Positions 8,856 to 18,547 are shown, counted from the first letter of the stretch. The stretch is 64,000 nt of DNA from VXPQ01 sp964608315 (GCA_964608315.1 CAZSNF010000014.1:1-64000); one strand, 5' to 3'. The notes: generated from the letters alone by a model not told the origin. Translations and numbers: made by a program.

Positions 8856-10673
8856 ATGCGCTGCGCCTGTCCCCGTACCCTGTTTTTCGCCCGTCGCCGG
8901 GGCTTCCGAAGCGCCGCCGCTTTGCTGGCGATCGCGTCAGGCGCTTGCCTCGCCGCGCCCGCGCAGGCCCAGGATACGGAAGAAGCCGCCCCCGCGCTGC
9001 CTGACATTACCCCGCAAGTCGTGGAGATCCGGGCGGGACTGGATATTTCGTTGCCGTCGCTTCAGCGGCAGCCCCTGATCGGGTTCAATCCGCCGCCGCG
9101 GGTCGCTTCCGTTCCGGCGGACCGGAGACCCTGGGCGGAGACCTATAAACAAAAAAGCGCCGACTTGCCGGAAAGCCCGCTGGCCACGCTCGAACCCGCG
9201 CCAACGGCGACCCTGACCGGCGGCGTTCCGGGCCGGGGCATGGCGGAAGCCGCCGCCGGGCGGTATCTGGGCAGGCAGGCGCGCCTGCGCGCCGAAGGGC
9301 CGATCTCCCGCCGCGCCGCGTTCCGGGCCCGCCTCGATTACGCGGGCAGCGAAGGACATGCGCCCGAAGGCGCGCCGGACAACCGGTCCGCTTCGTTCAA
9401 TGCGTTCGAGGCGCAGATCGGTCTGGAGCAACAGACGAAACCGGTTTCGCTCGGCCTCGACCTCGAAGGCCTTGCGACGATGCGGCGCATGTATGGGGCA
9501 GTTCCCGGCATGCGGCGCTACGGCGCCGGCGGTCAGCCCCTGGCCAATCTGCAAACGGCGCCGCTGCGCCGAAGCCAGGGAGGCGGGGGCGCGATCCGAA
9601 TCAAAACGAACGATACGGGCCGCGCGCGCTTCGAAGCCCTCGCGCGATATAGCGTACATGCCTGGGAAACGGATGCGCTCCCCGAAGGCATGGAAATCGA
9701 CGACAATGTCTTCCGGCGCAGCGAATCTGCCCTTGCGCTGGAAAGCAACCTGACGCTTCCCGTAACGAACCGCAGCGACCTTTCGGGGACGGCGGAATTT
9801 CTCCAGCTTGGTTTCGACAAGGAGGATCCCGGCGGCGTATCGATGCTGAATATCTCCGCCGAAACGCATATGCGCCTCCGGCCTTCGCTCCGAATCGACG
9901 GGGGGCTGCGCTTTATGACGTTTGCCGAGCGCGACTCGGCGGCCTCTTCCTGGATTGCGCCCGCTATCCGCCTGGACTTCCAGGTACTGCCCGCCGTGCG
10001 CGTCTACGCCCGCAACGACGCGCGCGCCGAGCGCCGCTCCACCCGATCCATGCACCGGGAAAACCCGTTCCTCGCGGACCGCCCGAGGGTACAGCCGGAC
10101 GTCTACGCCCTCGACTTGCGGATGGGAAGCCGCATACAGATCGGCGCCATCGGACTCGACGCGTACGGGGGCTACGCCAACGCCCCCAACTATCGCTATT
10201 TCGAGGCGGCTGAAACCGGCGAGGCGCACGGCTACGCGCAGGGCATGATCGCCGCCCGGTACGCGGCCGCCGCCATCGCATACGGCGGCGGAGACCTGAC
10301 CTTCCATCTTCCGGCAAGATGGAGCCTTGTCGCCGGGTTCATGTTCCGCGACGGAAAGCTGAAAGAAACCGATGCGGATATTCCCTATTTCGGTTCGGTT
10401 ACCGGACACGGCGGCCTTTCCTGGTTTTTCCGGAACGGAAGGGGTTTCCTGCAAACCACGCTGGACTACGAAAGCGCGCGGGACCCCGTCGCCGACAGCG
10501 CCGAACCGCTGGACGGCTATTTCGACGTAAACCTGAGTGTCCTGTATCCGGTCGCGCGCCGCATCGGGGTATTGCTTCGCCTGGACAATATTCTGGCCGG
10601 GAGCGCGGCGCGCTGGGAGCATTACGACCGGACCCCGTTCGGCATATCCCTTGGCGCCCGTACGCAATGGTGA
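8856..10673 (+). CDS. Outer-membrane beta-barrel protein, TonB-receptor-like
   Basis: A 605-aa protein with a signal peptide (AIASGACLAAPAQAQ, residues 25-39), a Pro-rich linker, and then a region of alternating amphipathic strands with regular aromatic residues ending in the C-terminal ARTQW. This fits an outer-membrane beta barrel. The final strands (YFDVNLSVLYPVARRIGVLL...) resemble TonB-dependent receptor C-termini, but no plug domain is visible and the length is short for a full receptor. It may be a small barrel that works with the TPR protein encoded four bases upstream. The substrate is unknown. The next gene starts two to three bases after the stop codon. Confidence 0.7.
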   Translation: MRCACPRTLFFARRRGFRSAAALLAIASGACLAAPAQAQDTEEAAPALPDITPQVVEIRAGLDISLPSLQRQPLIGFNPPPRVASVPADRRPWAETYKQKSADLPESPLATLEPAPTATLTGGVPGRGMAEAAAGRYLGRQARLRAEGPISRRAAFRARLDYAGSEGHAPEGAPDNRSASFNAFEAQIGLEQQTKPVSLGLDLEGLATMRRMYGAVPGMRRYGAGGQPLANLQTAPLRRSQGGGGAIRIKTNDTGRARFEALARYSVHAWETDALPEGMEIDDNVFRRSESALALESNLTLPVTNRSDLSGTAEFLQLGFDKEDPGGVSMLNISAETHMRLRPSLRIDGGLRFMTFAERDSAASSWIAPAIRLDFQVLPAVRVYARNDARAERRSTRSMHRENPFLADRPRVQPDVYALDLRMGSRIQIGAIGLDAYGGYANAPNYRYFEAAETGEAHGYAQGMIAARYAAAAIAYGGGDLTFHLPARWSLVAGFMFRDGKLKETDADIPYFGSVTGHGGLSWFFRNGRGFLQTTLDYESARDPVADSAEPLDGYFDVNLSVLYPVARRIGVLLRLDNILAGSAARWEHYDRTPFGISLGARTQW

Positions 10674-10675
10674 AC

Positions 10676-10882
10676 ATGCCCCGCCAACCGCTTCAGGAAC
10701 AAGTCGAACAGGCTCTCGCGGAAATCGTCCGGGAAGCGCTGGCCACGCGCCAGACCGTACAGGTGCCCGGCCTGGGCGTCTTCCGCATCGAACGCCACGC
10801 AGCGGCGCGGCGGCGCGCAAAGGAAGGCGGCGAGGAATTCATTCCTCCCCGGAACGAAATACTGTTTACGCCGCATACGTAA
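10676..10882 (+). CDS. Small HU-like DNA-binding domain protein
   Basis: A 68-aa protein beginning MPRQPLQEQ. It has the HU/IHF layout: N-terminal helices (EQALAEIVREAL), then VQVPGLGVFRIERHAAARRR, matching the GFGtF beta-arm region, and a KEGGEEFIPPRNEILFTP end like the (I)PA/RxxxxF motif. It is truncated relative to usual HU (about 90 aa), lacking the first helix. An in-frame ATG three codons upstream is also possible. The stop overlaps the ATG of the following HU-SPOR gene as TAATG, so the two are translationally coupled. Together they resemble the Bacteroidota HU-like/SPOR architecture thought to act at the cell surface rather than on DNA; that is inference. Confidence 0.7.
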   Translation: MPRQPLQEQVEQALAEIVREALATRQTVQVPGLGVFRIERHAAARRRAKEGGEEFIPPRNEILFTPHT

Positions 10883-11751
10883 TGGACCTTGGCCACGAAA
10901 TCGCGCAACGCCTGAGGTGTTCGCCCGAAACGGTATCCCCGTTGCTGGCCGACGTCGTACGGGATATTCGCCGCAAAACGGCGCAAGGCGAGACGGTGCG
11001 GCTTCGGAATATCGGCGTTTTCGAAGATAGCGGCGCAGGACTGGTTTTCGAACCCGACGCTGGCCTGGCGGAAATCGTCAATGCGCCGTTCGCCGGGCTG
11101 CCCGCTATAGCCCTCGCGGAACCGGCGCCGCTCTCCAAAAAGGACGAAGCGCCGCGCGGCGGGCGTCTCGCTCATGTGCGCGGCGGCTTGCCTTCCGCCC
11201 GCCGCAAAACGCTTCGGACCCGTGCGCGCAGACACGCCCGGGGCAACTGGATCGTCGGAATCGGACTGGCGATTATCGCGGCGGGCTCCTGGTTCCTGCT
11301 TTCAGGGCGCCTGGAAAATCCCGACGCACAGCCGGAGCGCGCCGCCCCGGCAACATCTGCTCCCGCCGTGCAGGAAACGCGCCCCCCGGAAACCACCCTT
11401 TCCCCTGACGAAAGCGATCAACGCGCCAGCGAAGCCAGGGAACGCATCGCCGAAACCGCCGCCCTCGCCGCCCGGTCCGCGCCGCTCAGAGGCAACGAAC
11501 CGATAGACCGCGCGCTGGGCGGCTACACCATCGTCGTGGCCTCGGAAACGAACGAGCAGCGCGCCCGAAACTGGGCAGAAGGGTGGCGCAAACAGGGCTT
11601 CCGCACAACCGTGCTGCCCTATGCAGAGGACGGCGTTACCCTGTACCGGGTGGGCGTCGGGCAATTCGACCTGCTTGAAGAAGCCGCTCGCGTACGCGAC
11701 GCCCTGATGGGGAACGAATTGCCGCGGGGAGCCTGGGTCCTGCGAATTTGA
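10882..11751 (+). CDS. HU-like domain - transmembrane - SPOR domain protein
   Basis: 289 aa. Residues about 1-60 repeat the HU-like fold (DLGHEIAQRLRCSPETVSPLL, then VRLRNIGVFE). A basic stretch precedes one membrane helix (WIVGIGLAIIAAGSWFLL, about 133-150). An acidic/Pro linker follows, and the C-terminus from about 215 is a SPOR domain (GGYTIVVASETNEQRARNWA ... YRVGVGQF ... ALMG). SPOR domains bind denuded glycan strands of peptidoglycan, so this is probably a septal or wall-associated membrane protein. The start overlaps the previous stop codon. The stop lies immediately before a truncated MITE copy. Confidence 0.8.
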   Translation: MDLGHEIAQRLRCSPETVSPLLADVVRDIRRKTAQGETVRLRNIGVFEDSGAGLVFEPDAGLAEIVNAPFAGLPAIALAEPAPLSKKDEAPRGGRLAHVRGGLPSARRKTLRTRARRHARGNWIVGIGLAIIAAGSWFLLSGRLENPDAQPERAAPATSAPAVQETRPPETTLSPDESDQRASEARERIAETAALAARSAPLRGNEPIDRALGGYTIVVASETNEQRARNWAEGWRKQGFRTTVLPYAEDGVTLYRVGVGQFDLLEEAARVRDALMGNELPRGAWVLRI

Positions 11752-11925
11752 GGCCCCGCATAATGAGGAATGACACAGTCAGAACGTGTCTCGCAGCCTC
11801 CCGAAGGGCGCTCTACGTCCGACATGCCCGACATCCCCGGCGTTCGCCACTGATTGCAACGACGCCGTCATGACGTTACTTCACGCGCGAGCGCCGATCG
11901 AAGCGCGGACTTAATCAACATATCC
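11752..11925 (-). mobile_element. Truncated MITE copy G
   Basis: Matches the half of the 254-bp element from the central AGGCCCCGCATAATGAGG block to the degenerate inverted end (TTAATCAACATATCC), in the orientation of copy B. TTAA follows the end directly, as at other insertions. The other half is missing; the break is right at the stop codon of the SPOR gene. Confidence 0.7.
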
Positions 11926-12000
11926 TTAACCCTCAAAGTTCTATCTTTAACCTGATGGCGCAGGCAGCCATCCTCCACCGAACCCATTTGCCGCACGTCG

Positions 12001-12714
12001 ATGACCCATTCCATGCTGTTGCAGTCCCAATCCATTACCCTGCCCGCCGACACCGCGGCGAATATGATGCAAGCCGCCGCCGAACAAACCAGCTTGCTGG
12101 ACACGCTCATGCTGGGCGGATGGATTATGATTCCCATTTTCCTTCTGTCCTTCGTCGCCATCTACCTGTTCGTCGAGCGGCTCGTAACCATCCGCAAGGC
12201 AAACGCCGACCCGGAAGCGCTGACCCGCCGCGTACGCACCTACGTGCAGGAGGGCGACGTGCAGGGCGCCATGGGCTACTGCGAATCCAGAAACAATCCC
12301 GTCGCGCGCATTCTGCGGCACGGGCTGGAGCGGTTGGGACGCCCTATTTCCGAAATTCAGGACGCAGTGCAGGCGCAAGGCAAACACGAAGCCTTCGAAC
12401 TGGAAAAACGCACCGAATTGCTCGCCAGCATTGCGGGCATCGCGCCGATGCTCGGCTTTCTCGGAACGGTAACCGGTATGATTCAGGCCTTTCAGGAAAT
12501 TCAGGCGCTTGAGGGCAACGTAAATCCGAGCGTACTCGCAGGCGGCATCTGGGAGGCCTTGCTGACCACAGCGGCAGGGCTGGTCGTCGGCATCCTGGCC
12601 TTTTTCTTCTATAATTTTCTCCTGTCGAAAATCCGGCGGCTCGTGAACGATATGGAGCGTTCTGCGACGGATTTCATCGACCTGTTGCAGGAACCGGCCC
12701 CGTCCGGAAAGTAG
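12001..12714 (+). CDS. exbB: ExbB/TolQ-family proton-channel protein
   Basis: A 237-aa inner-membrane protein of the MotA/TolQ/ExbB family. It has a first membrane helix (GGWIMIPIFLLSFVAIYLFV, about 39-58), a cytoplasmic domain, and two further helices at about 138-160 (AGIAPMLGFLGTVTGMIQAF, with the conserved LGFLGTVTGM) and 183-205 (TTAAGLVVGILAFFFYNFLL). It forms the stator that uses the proton gradient to energise an outer-membrane transporter or cell-wall process. exbD follows after a short gap. Residues before the first helix are longer than usual; an ATG five residues in would also fit. Confidence 0.92.
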   Translation: MTHSMLLQSQSITLPADTAANMMQAAAEQTSLLDTLMLGGWIMIPIFLLSFVAIYLFVERLVTIRKANADPEALTRRVRTYVQEGDVQGAMGYCESRNNPVARILRHGLERLGRPISEIQDAVQAQGKHEAFELEKRTELLASIAGIAPMLGFLGTVTGMIQAFQEIQALEGNVNPSVLAGGIWEALLTTAAGLVVGILAFFFYNFLLSKIRRLVNDMERSATDFIDLLQEPAPSGK

Positions 12715-12798
12715 TCCGACAGGTTCGGTTCGATGGAGCCTCGCCTTTCGCCAACCGCTTCGCCGCGCATTCCGCACTTCGCCTATCCCTCCGGGACC

Positions 12799-13200
12799 AT
12801 GAACTTCAACTTCTCCAGCCAGAACAAGCCGCTCTCCACGTACAGCCTCGCCGGGCTTACGGATATCGTATTGCTGCTGCTCGTCTTCTTTCTCCTGACG
12901 TCGAATTTCATTCCGCAGTTCGGCATTCAGGTGAATCTCCCGCAGGCCGAAACCTCTGCTCCTATGGACGATCGCTACGTCTCGGTCGCCATTACGGCGG
13001 ACGGCCAGTATTACGTGAATCAACATGCGGTCCAGCGCGAGCAACTCGCCGAGGCCCTGCGCGAAGCGAAAGGGGACCGCACCGCCCTGGTGCTGCGCGC
13101 CGACGAAGAAGCCACCGTGGCGCAGTTCGCCCTAGTGGCGAACCTCGCGCGGGCTCTGGACCTGCGCGTACTCATGGCCACGGAACGCGGGCGCCCGTAA
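12799..13200 (+). CDS. exbD: ExbD/TolR-family biopolymer transport protein
   Basis: A 133-aa protein starting MNFNFSSQNK. One membrane helix (TDIVLLLLVFFLLTSNF) carries the conserved Asp at its start, followed by a periplasmic domain with ADEEATVAQF and a C-terminal VANLARAL segment, the normal ExbD/TolR layout. It pairs with the ExbB protein just upstream to harness the proton gradient. An upstream in-frame start would add 22 residues without any membrane or conserved feature, so the internal ATG is preferred. Confidence 0.9.
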   Translation: MNFNFSSQNKPLSTYSLAGLTDIVLLLLVFFLLTSNFIPQFGIQVNLPQAETSAPMDDRYVSVAITADGQYYVNQHAVQREQLAEALREAKGDRTALVLRADEEATVAQFALVANLARALDLRVLMATERGRP

Positions 13201-13266
13201 TGCCGTACGCTACGCCCCTGAAATATATTCGCCTGCAGGCCCGGTTAAATTTTTTAAGTCGTCAGA

Positions 13267-15672
13267 ATGCGCGGTAAAGTTTTTAAGGTTGTGGTTTGGG
13301 CGGGGATTTTCGGCGCGTCTGCGGTCCAGGCCCAGGAAGGCGAACACGTCGTACGCGGACGAGTCCTCGACGCGCAAACCGGGGAATCCCTGCCGTCCGC
13401 CAACATACGAATCGAGGGAACGTATCGGGGCACTATTACCAATGCGGACGGCGACTTCGAAATAGCCCTGCCCCGGGAAAACGACGCCACCGCTGAACTT
13501 CTCTTCCGATACATCGGCTACGAATCGCAGCGGCGAACCATTGCGGACCGCTCCGACCAATACATGGAAATCCGCTTGCAGCCCACCACCTACCGGATGC
13601 CGGAAATCGTCGTTACGGACGAGAACCCGGCCATCGGGATCATGCGCTGCGTCATCGACCGGAAACAGGAACGCCGCGCCGCCCTCTCCTCCTACGCCGC
13701 AGAGGCCTACACCCGGTTCACCGTATCGAACGACACGGGCGTCGTCGCTATCGTCGAAACGCTCAGCGATGTCTTCTGGGACAAGGAGCAGGGGATGCGC
13801 GAACTCGTCAAATCCCGCCGGCAAACTTCTAATCTGGATTTGGACCTGATGGGGTATCTGCCCGCGGCAATGCTCATGGCCAACCTCTATGACGACAATA
13901 TCCCATTGGTCGGATACGATTTCGCCGGGGTGACGCACCCGAATGCCCTCGACGTCTACCGCTTCTCGCTACAGGATACGCGCCTCCTCGACGACCGCCT
14001 GACGTACGACATCGCCGTGGCTCCCAAGAGCCGCCTGGGCACTGCTTTCGCCGGAAACATCTCGGTTCTGGCCGACGAATGCGCCCTGCTTGAAGTCGCG
14101 CTAGAACCCGGAGAGGCTTTTCTGTTTCCGCCCCCTGTAGAGAATGTGGACGTTACGCTCTATCAGCAATACGACGCTTTCGACGGCAGCGCATGGCTTC
14201 CGGTAGATTTCCGGGGCGAGACGGCCATAGATATATCCTTTGGCCCGCTGCTGACGTTTCCGACCTTCAATATCCGGCAAGTCTCCCGCATCACGGATTA
14301 CGACCTGGAAGCCGCGCTCCCCGATTCGCTCTACGCCGAAGGGAAATACATGGGCACGGATCAGGAAGCCGTCGCCGCCGACACATTGCTGGACCGCGCG
14401 GGCGTCGCTATCCCCCTCGACGAACCGGAGCGCATCGCTTTTGCCGGCATAGACAGCACACTGACGTTCGAAAAAGCCTTCGAACCGGAGGGGTGGATGA
14501 CGCGCCTGCCCGGCGTAACCGACGTCGAAACCGATGCGCCAAACGACACGCAAACATCCGCCTCGCTTTTCGACCTCAATTGGCTGCAACCCCGGCTTCG
14601 ATTCAACCGCGTGGAGGGATTCCATGGCGGAGCGTCCATGGAATACGAATCAAGGCGTTTGTTTGCGGAAGGAACGGGCGGCTGGAGCCGCGAACTGGAG
14701 AAGCCGTGGTCCTGGGCGATATCGGGCGGAGCCTGGATTGGCGCGAAACGACAGGGCTTCGTTGGCGCTGCCTGGTCCCGCGGACCGGAGCGGCGCTACC
14801 GCTCGCAATCGTATGGCGTATTTCCTGCATCCCTGAACAGCCTTTGGGGCGACGGAGACTATTTCGATTATCTCCGCAACAAAAAAGTGGAACTGTGGGG
14901 CCTATACGACCGAAACCGCGTCCGAATCACCCTGACCGCGCGCCGCGAAACGCCCGAATCGGTCGAAGCCGCAACGGGTTACGATCTTTGGGGCAAATCG
15001 GGCGAGCCGCGCCCGAATCCACCGGTTTCAAACAAGAAGTTGCTCTCTGCCTCTGTGGTCGTTCGGTATGGCGACCCGGCGGACAGGATGGCTGCGCTGT
15101 TTGGCGCGGGACGTTACGCCGAACTGGAAATAGAAACGGGCGGCGATCAAAATATCTATGAGGACTACCTGCGCGCCGCCGCAAATATCCGCTGGACTTT
15201 TCCAACCTTTTTTTCGCGCCGATTTCTGCCGAACACGTTGTCTGTCCATTTGACGGCGGGCGCGCACCTCGGAGATTTGCCCGCGCAGCGATTTGGAATC
15301 ATAGACGGCGCCCTCGGAAGCAGCTTTATCTTCGGTACGCTGCGTACGCTGGACGGACGTCCGTACGAAGGCGACCGGCATGTCGGGCTCTTCTGGGAGC
15401 ACAATTTTCAAACCACGCCCTTCGAACTGCTTGGCCTGGAAGGCCTGGCGAAGCGGGGCTACGGCGTCATCGTCGGCGGAGCCCACGCCCGAACCTGGAT
15501 ATCGCCCTCCGCCCCCGTCGAACGCCCCGACCTGCATCTTTCCCCGGAAGGAATGCATCACGAGATCAGCATTGCGCTGAACGGCGTCCTCGGATTCCTG
15601 CAGGTCGGATTCAGCCGCCGGCTCGACGAACCCGATTACCACATCGGGTTCAACGTGAAACGATTTCTTTAG
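13267..15672 (+). CDS. Outer-membrane protein with CarboxypepD_reg-like N-domain (DUF5686 type)
   Basis: 801 aa. A signal peptide (to about residue 22, SAVQAQ) precedes a carboxypeptidase-regulatory-like beta-sandwich (VVRGRVLDAQTGESLPSANI ... GTITNADGDFEI, about 28-110). The RMPEIVVTDENPA linker, normal before the barrel part, follows. The long remainder is rich in aromatic beta strands and ends in the strand YHIGFNVKRFL. This is the DUF5686 family found widely in Bacteroidota, outer-membrane in location and of unknown function. It follows exbD by 66 bases on the same strand and may share the energised system. Confidence 0.85.
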   Translation: MRGKVFKVVVWAGIFGASAVQAQEGEHVVRGRVLDAQTGESLPSANIRIEGTYRGTITNADGDFEIALPRENDATAELLFRYIGYESQRRTIADRSDQYMEIRLQPTTYRMPEIVVTDENPAIGIMRCVIDRKQERRAALSSYAAEAYTRFTVSNDTGVVAIVETLSDVFWDKEQGMRELVKSRRQTSNLDLDLMGYLPAAMLMANLYDDNIPLVGYDFAGVTHPNALDVYRFSLQDTRLLDDRLTYDIAVAPKSRLGTAFAGNISVLADECALLEVALEPGEAFLFPPPVENVDVTLYQQYDAFDGSAWLPVDFRGETAIDISFGPLLTFPTFNIRQVSRITDYDLEAALPDSLYAEGKYMGTDQEAVAADTLLDRAGVAIPLDEPERIAFAGIDSTLTFEKAFEPEGWMTRLPGVTDVETDAPNDTQTSASLFDLNWLQPRLRFNRVEGFHGGASMEYESRRLFAEGTGGWSRELEKPWSWAISGGAWIGAKRQGFVGAAWSRGPERRYRSQSYGVFPASLNSLWGDGDYFDYLRNKKVELWGLYDRNRVRITLTARRETPESVEAATGYDLWGKSGEPRPNPPVSNKKLLSASVVVRYGDPADRMAALFGAGRYAELEIETGGDQNIYEDYLRAAANIRWTFPTFFSRRFLPNTLSVHLTAGAHLGDLPAQRFGIIDGALGSSFIFGTLRTLDGRPYEGDRHVGLFWEHNFQTTPFELLGLEGLAKRGYGVIVGGAHARTWISPSAPVERPDLHLSPEGMHHEISIALNGVLGFLQVGFSRRLDEPDYHIGFNVKRFL

Positions 15673-15709
15673 GGACACTCTGATCAGGGCCAGCGCACCC
15701 CTCGCAACC
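15673..15709. repeat. Degenerate end fragments of the MITE family (J)
   Basis: GGACACTCTGATCAGG, followed shortly by CCTCGCAACCTCAGGG, resembles the two ends of the MITE family collapsed together. It fills the gap between the convergent DUF5686 and comM stops. Confidence 0.4.
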
Positions 15710-17245
15710 TCAGGGTCTCTGCCGATCCAGCGCCCGGTACTGAATCGCCTCGGCAAGATGTTCGGGCCGAATCGCCCGACAGGCTGCAAGATCTGCAATG
15801 GTGCGCGCCACCTTGAGGATGCGTCCGTAAGCCCGGGCGCTAAGGCCCAGCCGCTGAATAACCGTTTTCAGGAGCTGCTCGCCCGTAGCGTCCAGCGAAC
15901 AATGCTTTCGGACAAGGCGCATGGACATTTGGGCGTTGCAATGGGCCTGCGACAAACCCCGAAAGCGCTTTCGCTGCGCCTCGCGCGCCGCTATCACCCG
16001 TTGCCGGACCGACGCCGACGATTCGGTTTCGCCCCGATGCGCAAGCGTGTCGAACGGCACGGGAAGCACTTCGAGATGCAGATCGATACGGTCCATGAGC
16101 GGACCGCTGATCTTCCCGACGTATCGCTGAATCTGGGCCGGCGTACAGGCGCAGTTCCCGTTCAGGCTGTGCTGCATCCCGCATGGACAGGGATTCATAC
16201 TGGCGACAAGCATAAACCGGGCAGGATAGGCCACAGTGCTGCGCGCCCGGCTGATCGTTATTTTTCCTTCTTCGAGCGGTTGGCGGAGCGCTTCAAGAGC
16301 TTGTCGCTTGAATTCCGGCAACTCGTCCAGAAACAGAACCCCGTTGTGCGCCAGTGAAATCTCTCCCGGCATGGGATTGCTGCCTCCGCCGCACAATCCG
16401 GCGTCCGAAATAGTATGATGGGGAGCCCGGAACGGACGGCTCGTCACCACGCCCTGCTCGTTCAACAAGCCCCCCACCGAATGAATCTGCGTCGTTTCGA
16501 GGGCTTCTTCCTGGCTGAACGGAGGAAGGATTGTAGCGATCCGGCGAGCGAGCATGGTCTTGCCCGCGCCGGGCGGCCCCACCATCATTGCATTATGCCC
16601 GCCCGCAGCGGCCACCTCCAGCGCCCGCTTCACGTCCTGCTGCCCCCGCACATCCGAAAAGTCGCAATCGCCCGAAAGCGATTCCCGAACCAGCGGCTGA
16701 TCGTCTCCCCGGAATGGCGTCGGGGTCCCGGACGCTTGCTTAAGAAAAGCATGGCCTTCGCGGATATTCGCCACGGGAAGCACTTCCATACCGCTGACCA
16801 GGGAAGCCTCCCTTGCATTGCCGGAAGGCACCATCACCGCGGTCATGCCTTCCTTTCTGGCGCGCATCACCATGGGCAACACGCCGCGAATCGGGCGTAC
16901 GTTGCCGTTTAGCGCCAATTCCCCAAAAACGCATGTCCTCGCCAGCGCTTCGCGGTGCGCGTCCGGCATGTGCGCCGCCAGCAACCCCATCGCAATAGGG
17001 AGATCGAACGCGGCGCCTTCTTTCCTGAAATCGGCGGGCGCCAGGTTGATGGTGATTTTGCCGTGCGGCAACGGGATGCCCGTATTCTGGAATGCGGCAT
17101 AGATGCGGTCGCGGCTCTCTCGAACGGCCCCGTCCGGCAAACCGACGACGGCGTAACTGGGCAGGCCCGTCGAAATGCTGGTTTCGATCTCGACAGGCAG
17201 GGCGTCTATGCCGCGGGTAGCGGCGCTCCGAACGTGCGAAAGCAT
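15710..17245 (-). CDS. comM: ComM/YifB-family Mg-chelatase-like AAA+ ATPase
   Basis: A 511-aa protein starting MLSHVRSAATRGIDALPVEI, the family's normal N-terminus. The first 170 residues form the Lon-protease-like ChlI domain (ISTGLPSYAVVGLPDGAVRE). The AAA+ module has Walker A GPPGAGKT and Walker B FLDELPEF. A C-terminal Mg-chelatase domain has the MNPCPCG motif and a cysteine-containing loop (CGMQHSLNGNCAC). ComM is a hexameric helicase promoting branch migration during natural transformation. A longer frame with 21 extra residues lacks family similarity. Expression is independent of its convergent neighbour. Confidence 0.95.
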   Translation of the reverse strand: MLSHVRSAATRGIDALPVEIETSISTGLPSYAVVGLPDGAVRESRDRIYAAFQNTGIPLPHGKITINLAPADFRKEGAAFDLPIAMGLLAAHMPDAHREALARTCVFGELALNGNVRPIRGVLPMVMRARKEGMTAVMVPSGNAREASLVSGMEVLPVANIREGHAFLKQASGTPTPFRGDDQPLVRESLSGDCDFSDVRGQQDVKRALEVAAAGGHNAMMVGPPGAGKTMLARRIATILPPFSQEEALETTQIHSVGGLLNEQGVVTSRPFRAPHHTISDAGLCGGGSNPMPGEISLAHNGVLFLDELPEFKRQALEALRQPLEEGKITISRARSTVAYPARFMLVASMNPCPCGMQHSLNGNCACTPAQIQRYVGKISGPLMDRIDLHLEVLPVPFDTLAHRGETESSASVRQRVIAAREAQRKRFRGLSQAHCNAQMSMRLVRKHCSLDATGEQLLKTVIQRLGLSARAYGRILKVARTIADLAACRAIRPEHLAEAIQYRALDRQRP

Positions 17246-17343
17246 AAAGGCGGTTCGCGGTTTGTGAAACAGAAAACGAGCCTGCCTATAGACCCGAAAA
17301 ACGGGCAAACATAACCTGCAAGCCGCATATTTCTTACTTTTAG

Positions 17344-17597
17344 GGAACCTCTGATTAATTCTGCAAAGTTCAGAGGCTGCGAGGGACGCTCTGGCAAGGA
17401 ATGACGAAGCAATGCGGCAGGCCCCGCATAATGAGGAATGACGCGGCCAGCGCGTTCCTCGCGGCCTCCCGAAGGGCGCTTCGCGTCCGCTGCGCCCGAA
17501 TCCGTAGCGTATGCCGCTGATTGCAACGACGCCGTCATAATGTCACTGTACGCGCGAACGCGAAGCGCTGATCGAAGTAGAATTAATCAGAGGTTCC
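17344..17597 (-). mobile_element. MITE-like element, full copy B (254 bp)
   Basis: Reverse orientation to copy A and the same length. It has perfect GGAACCTCTGATTAATTCT inverted ends and a 4-bp target duplication, TTAG on both sides. It lies between comM and nadK, in the upstream region of both divergent genes, so it probably carries or displaces their promoters. Confidence 0.88.
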
Positions 17598-17659
17598 TTA
17601 GACCATTATGACCGTTGTATGGCCATGCAACGGCGTCCCGTCGCACAGCGAACAGACCA

Positions 17660-18547
17660 ATGACGTACGGCATTACCGGCAATACGCAAAAAAACCGCCT
17701 CTGGAAACCGGTGGCGGAACTGGTTTCCTGGCTGGAGAGCGAAGGGCTTGCCTTCAAGCTGAACAGCGACCTGGCCAGTGGCCTGGTCGAACGCAACCTG
17801 ACGTCCGCTGCGCGCTGCGCATCCGCCGCCACGCCCGACCTGGCGCAGGAATCCGACATGATCCTGTCGTTCGGCGGCGACGGAACCCTGTTGACAAGCG
17901 CCCAGGAAGCTGGAACGCACGGAACGCCCATTCTCGGAATAAATATCGGGCGGCTGGGATTTCTCGCCGATATCGAGGCAACGCAGATTCGGGACGCGAT
18001 TCGGTCCCTCGAACAAGGCGCCTACCGAATTGAGGAACGCCTTCCGTTGGCGGCTCGGGTGCAAACGCCGGATAGCCATTGGGCATACTGGGCGCTCAAC
18101 GAATTCGTGCTGGAGCGAAGCGGCTCGGCGGGGCTCATCTCCATCCGCGCAATCGTGGACGGCGTACATCTGAACGACTATTGGGCCGATGGGCTGATCG
18201 TCGCCACGCCGACCGGCTCAACCGCCTACTCCATGTCCGCAGGCGGCCCGATCGTCGTCCCCGGAAGCGAGGTGTTCATTCTGTCTCCGCTTGCCCCGCA
18301 CAGCCTTACGATTCGCCCCATCGTATTGCCCGCCGATTCGGTCATAGAGGCCGAAGTCTCCAGCGACGACACGTCGTACGTGCTGGGATTCGATGGCCAT
18401 AGCCAACCCTTCAATCCCGAGGAAGGCCCCGTAACCTTCCGGTTCGCCAGGGCCAACCACCGGGTACGCCTCGTAAAACTACCCGAACAGCACTACTTCC
18501 AGACGCTTCGCTCCAAATTGATGTGGGGCGTTCGGGGCGACAAGTAA
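17660..18547 (+). CDS. nadK: NAD kinase
   Basis: A 295-aa cytosolic kinase that phosphorylates NAD to NADP. It has the invariant GGDGTLL motif (about residues 74-80), GINIGRLGFLAD, the ALNEFVLER loop with the NE pair, and the glycine-rich DGLIVATPTGSTAYSMSAGGP signature. The length is normal. The start MTYGITGNTQ is chosen because it begins the Rossmann-like strand; a longer in-frame start adds 15 residues from the region next to the MITE. It stands alone on the plus strand, with tRNA-Phe convergent behind it. Confidence 0.95.
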   Translation: MTYGITGNTQKNRLWKPVAELVSWLESEGLAFKLNSDLASGLVERNLTSAARCASAATPDLAQESDMILSFGGDGTLLTSAQEAGTHGTPILGINIGRLGFLADIEATQIRDAIRSLEQGAYRIEERLPLAARVQTPDSHWAYWALNEFVLERSGSAGLISIRAIVDGVHLNDYWADGLIVATPTGSTAYSMSAGGPIVVPGSEVFILSPLAPHSLTIRPIVLPADSVIEAEVSSDDTSYVLGFDGHSQPFNPEEGPVTFRFARANHRVRLVKLPEQHYFQTLRSKLMWGVRGDK

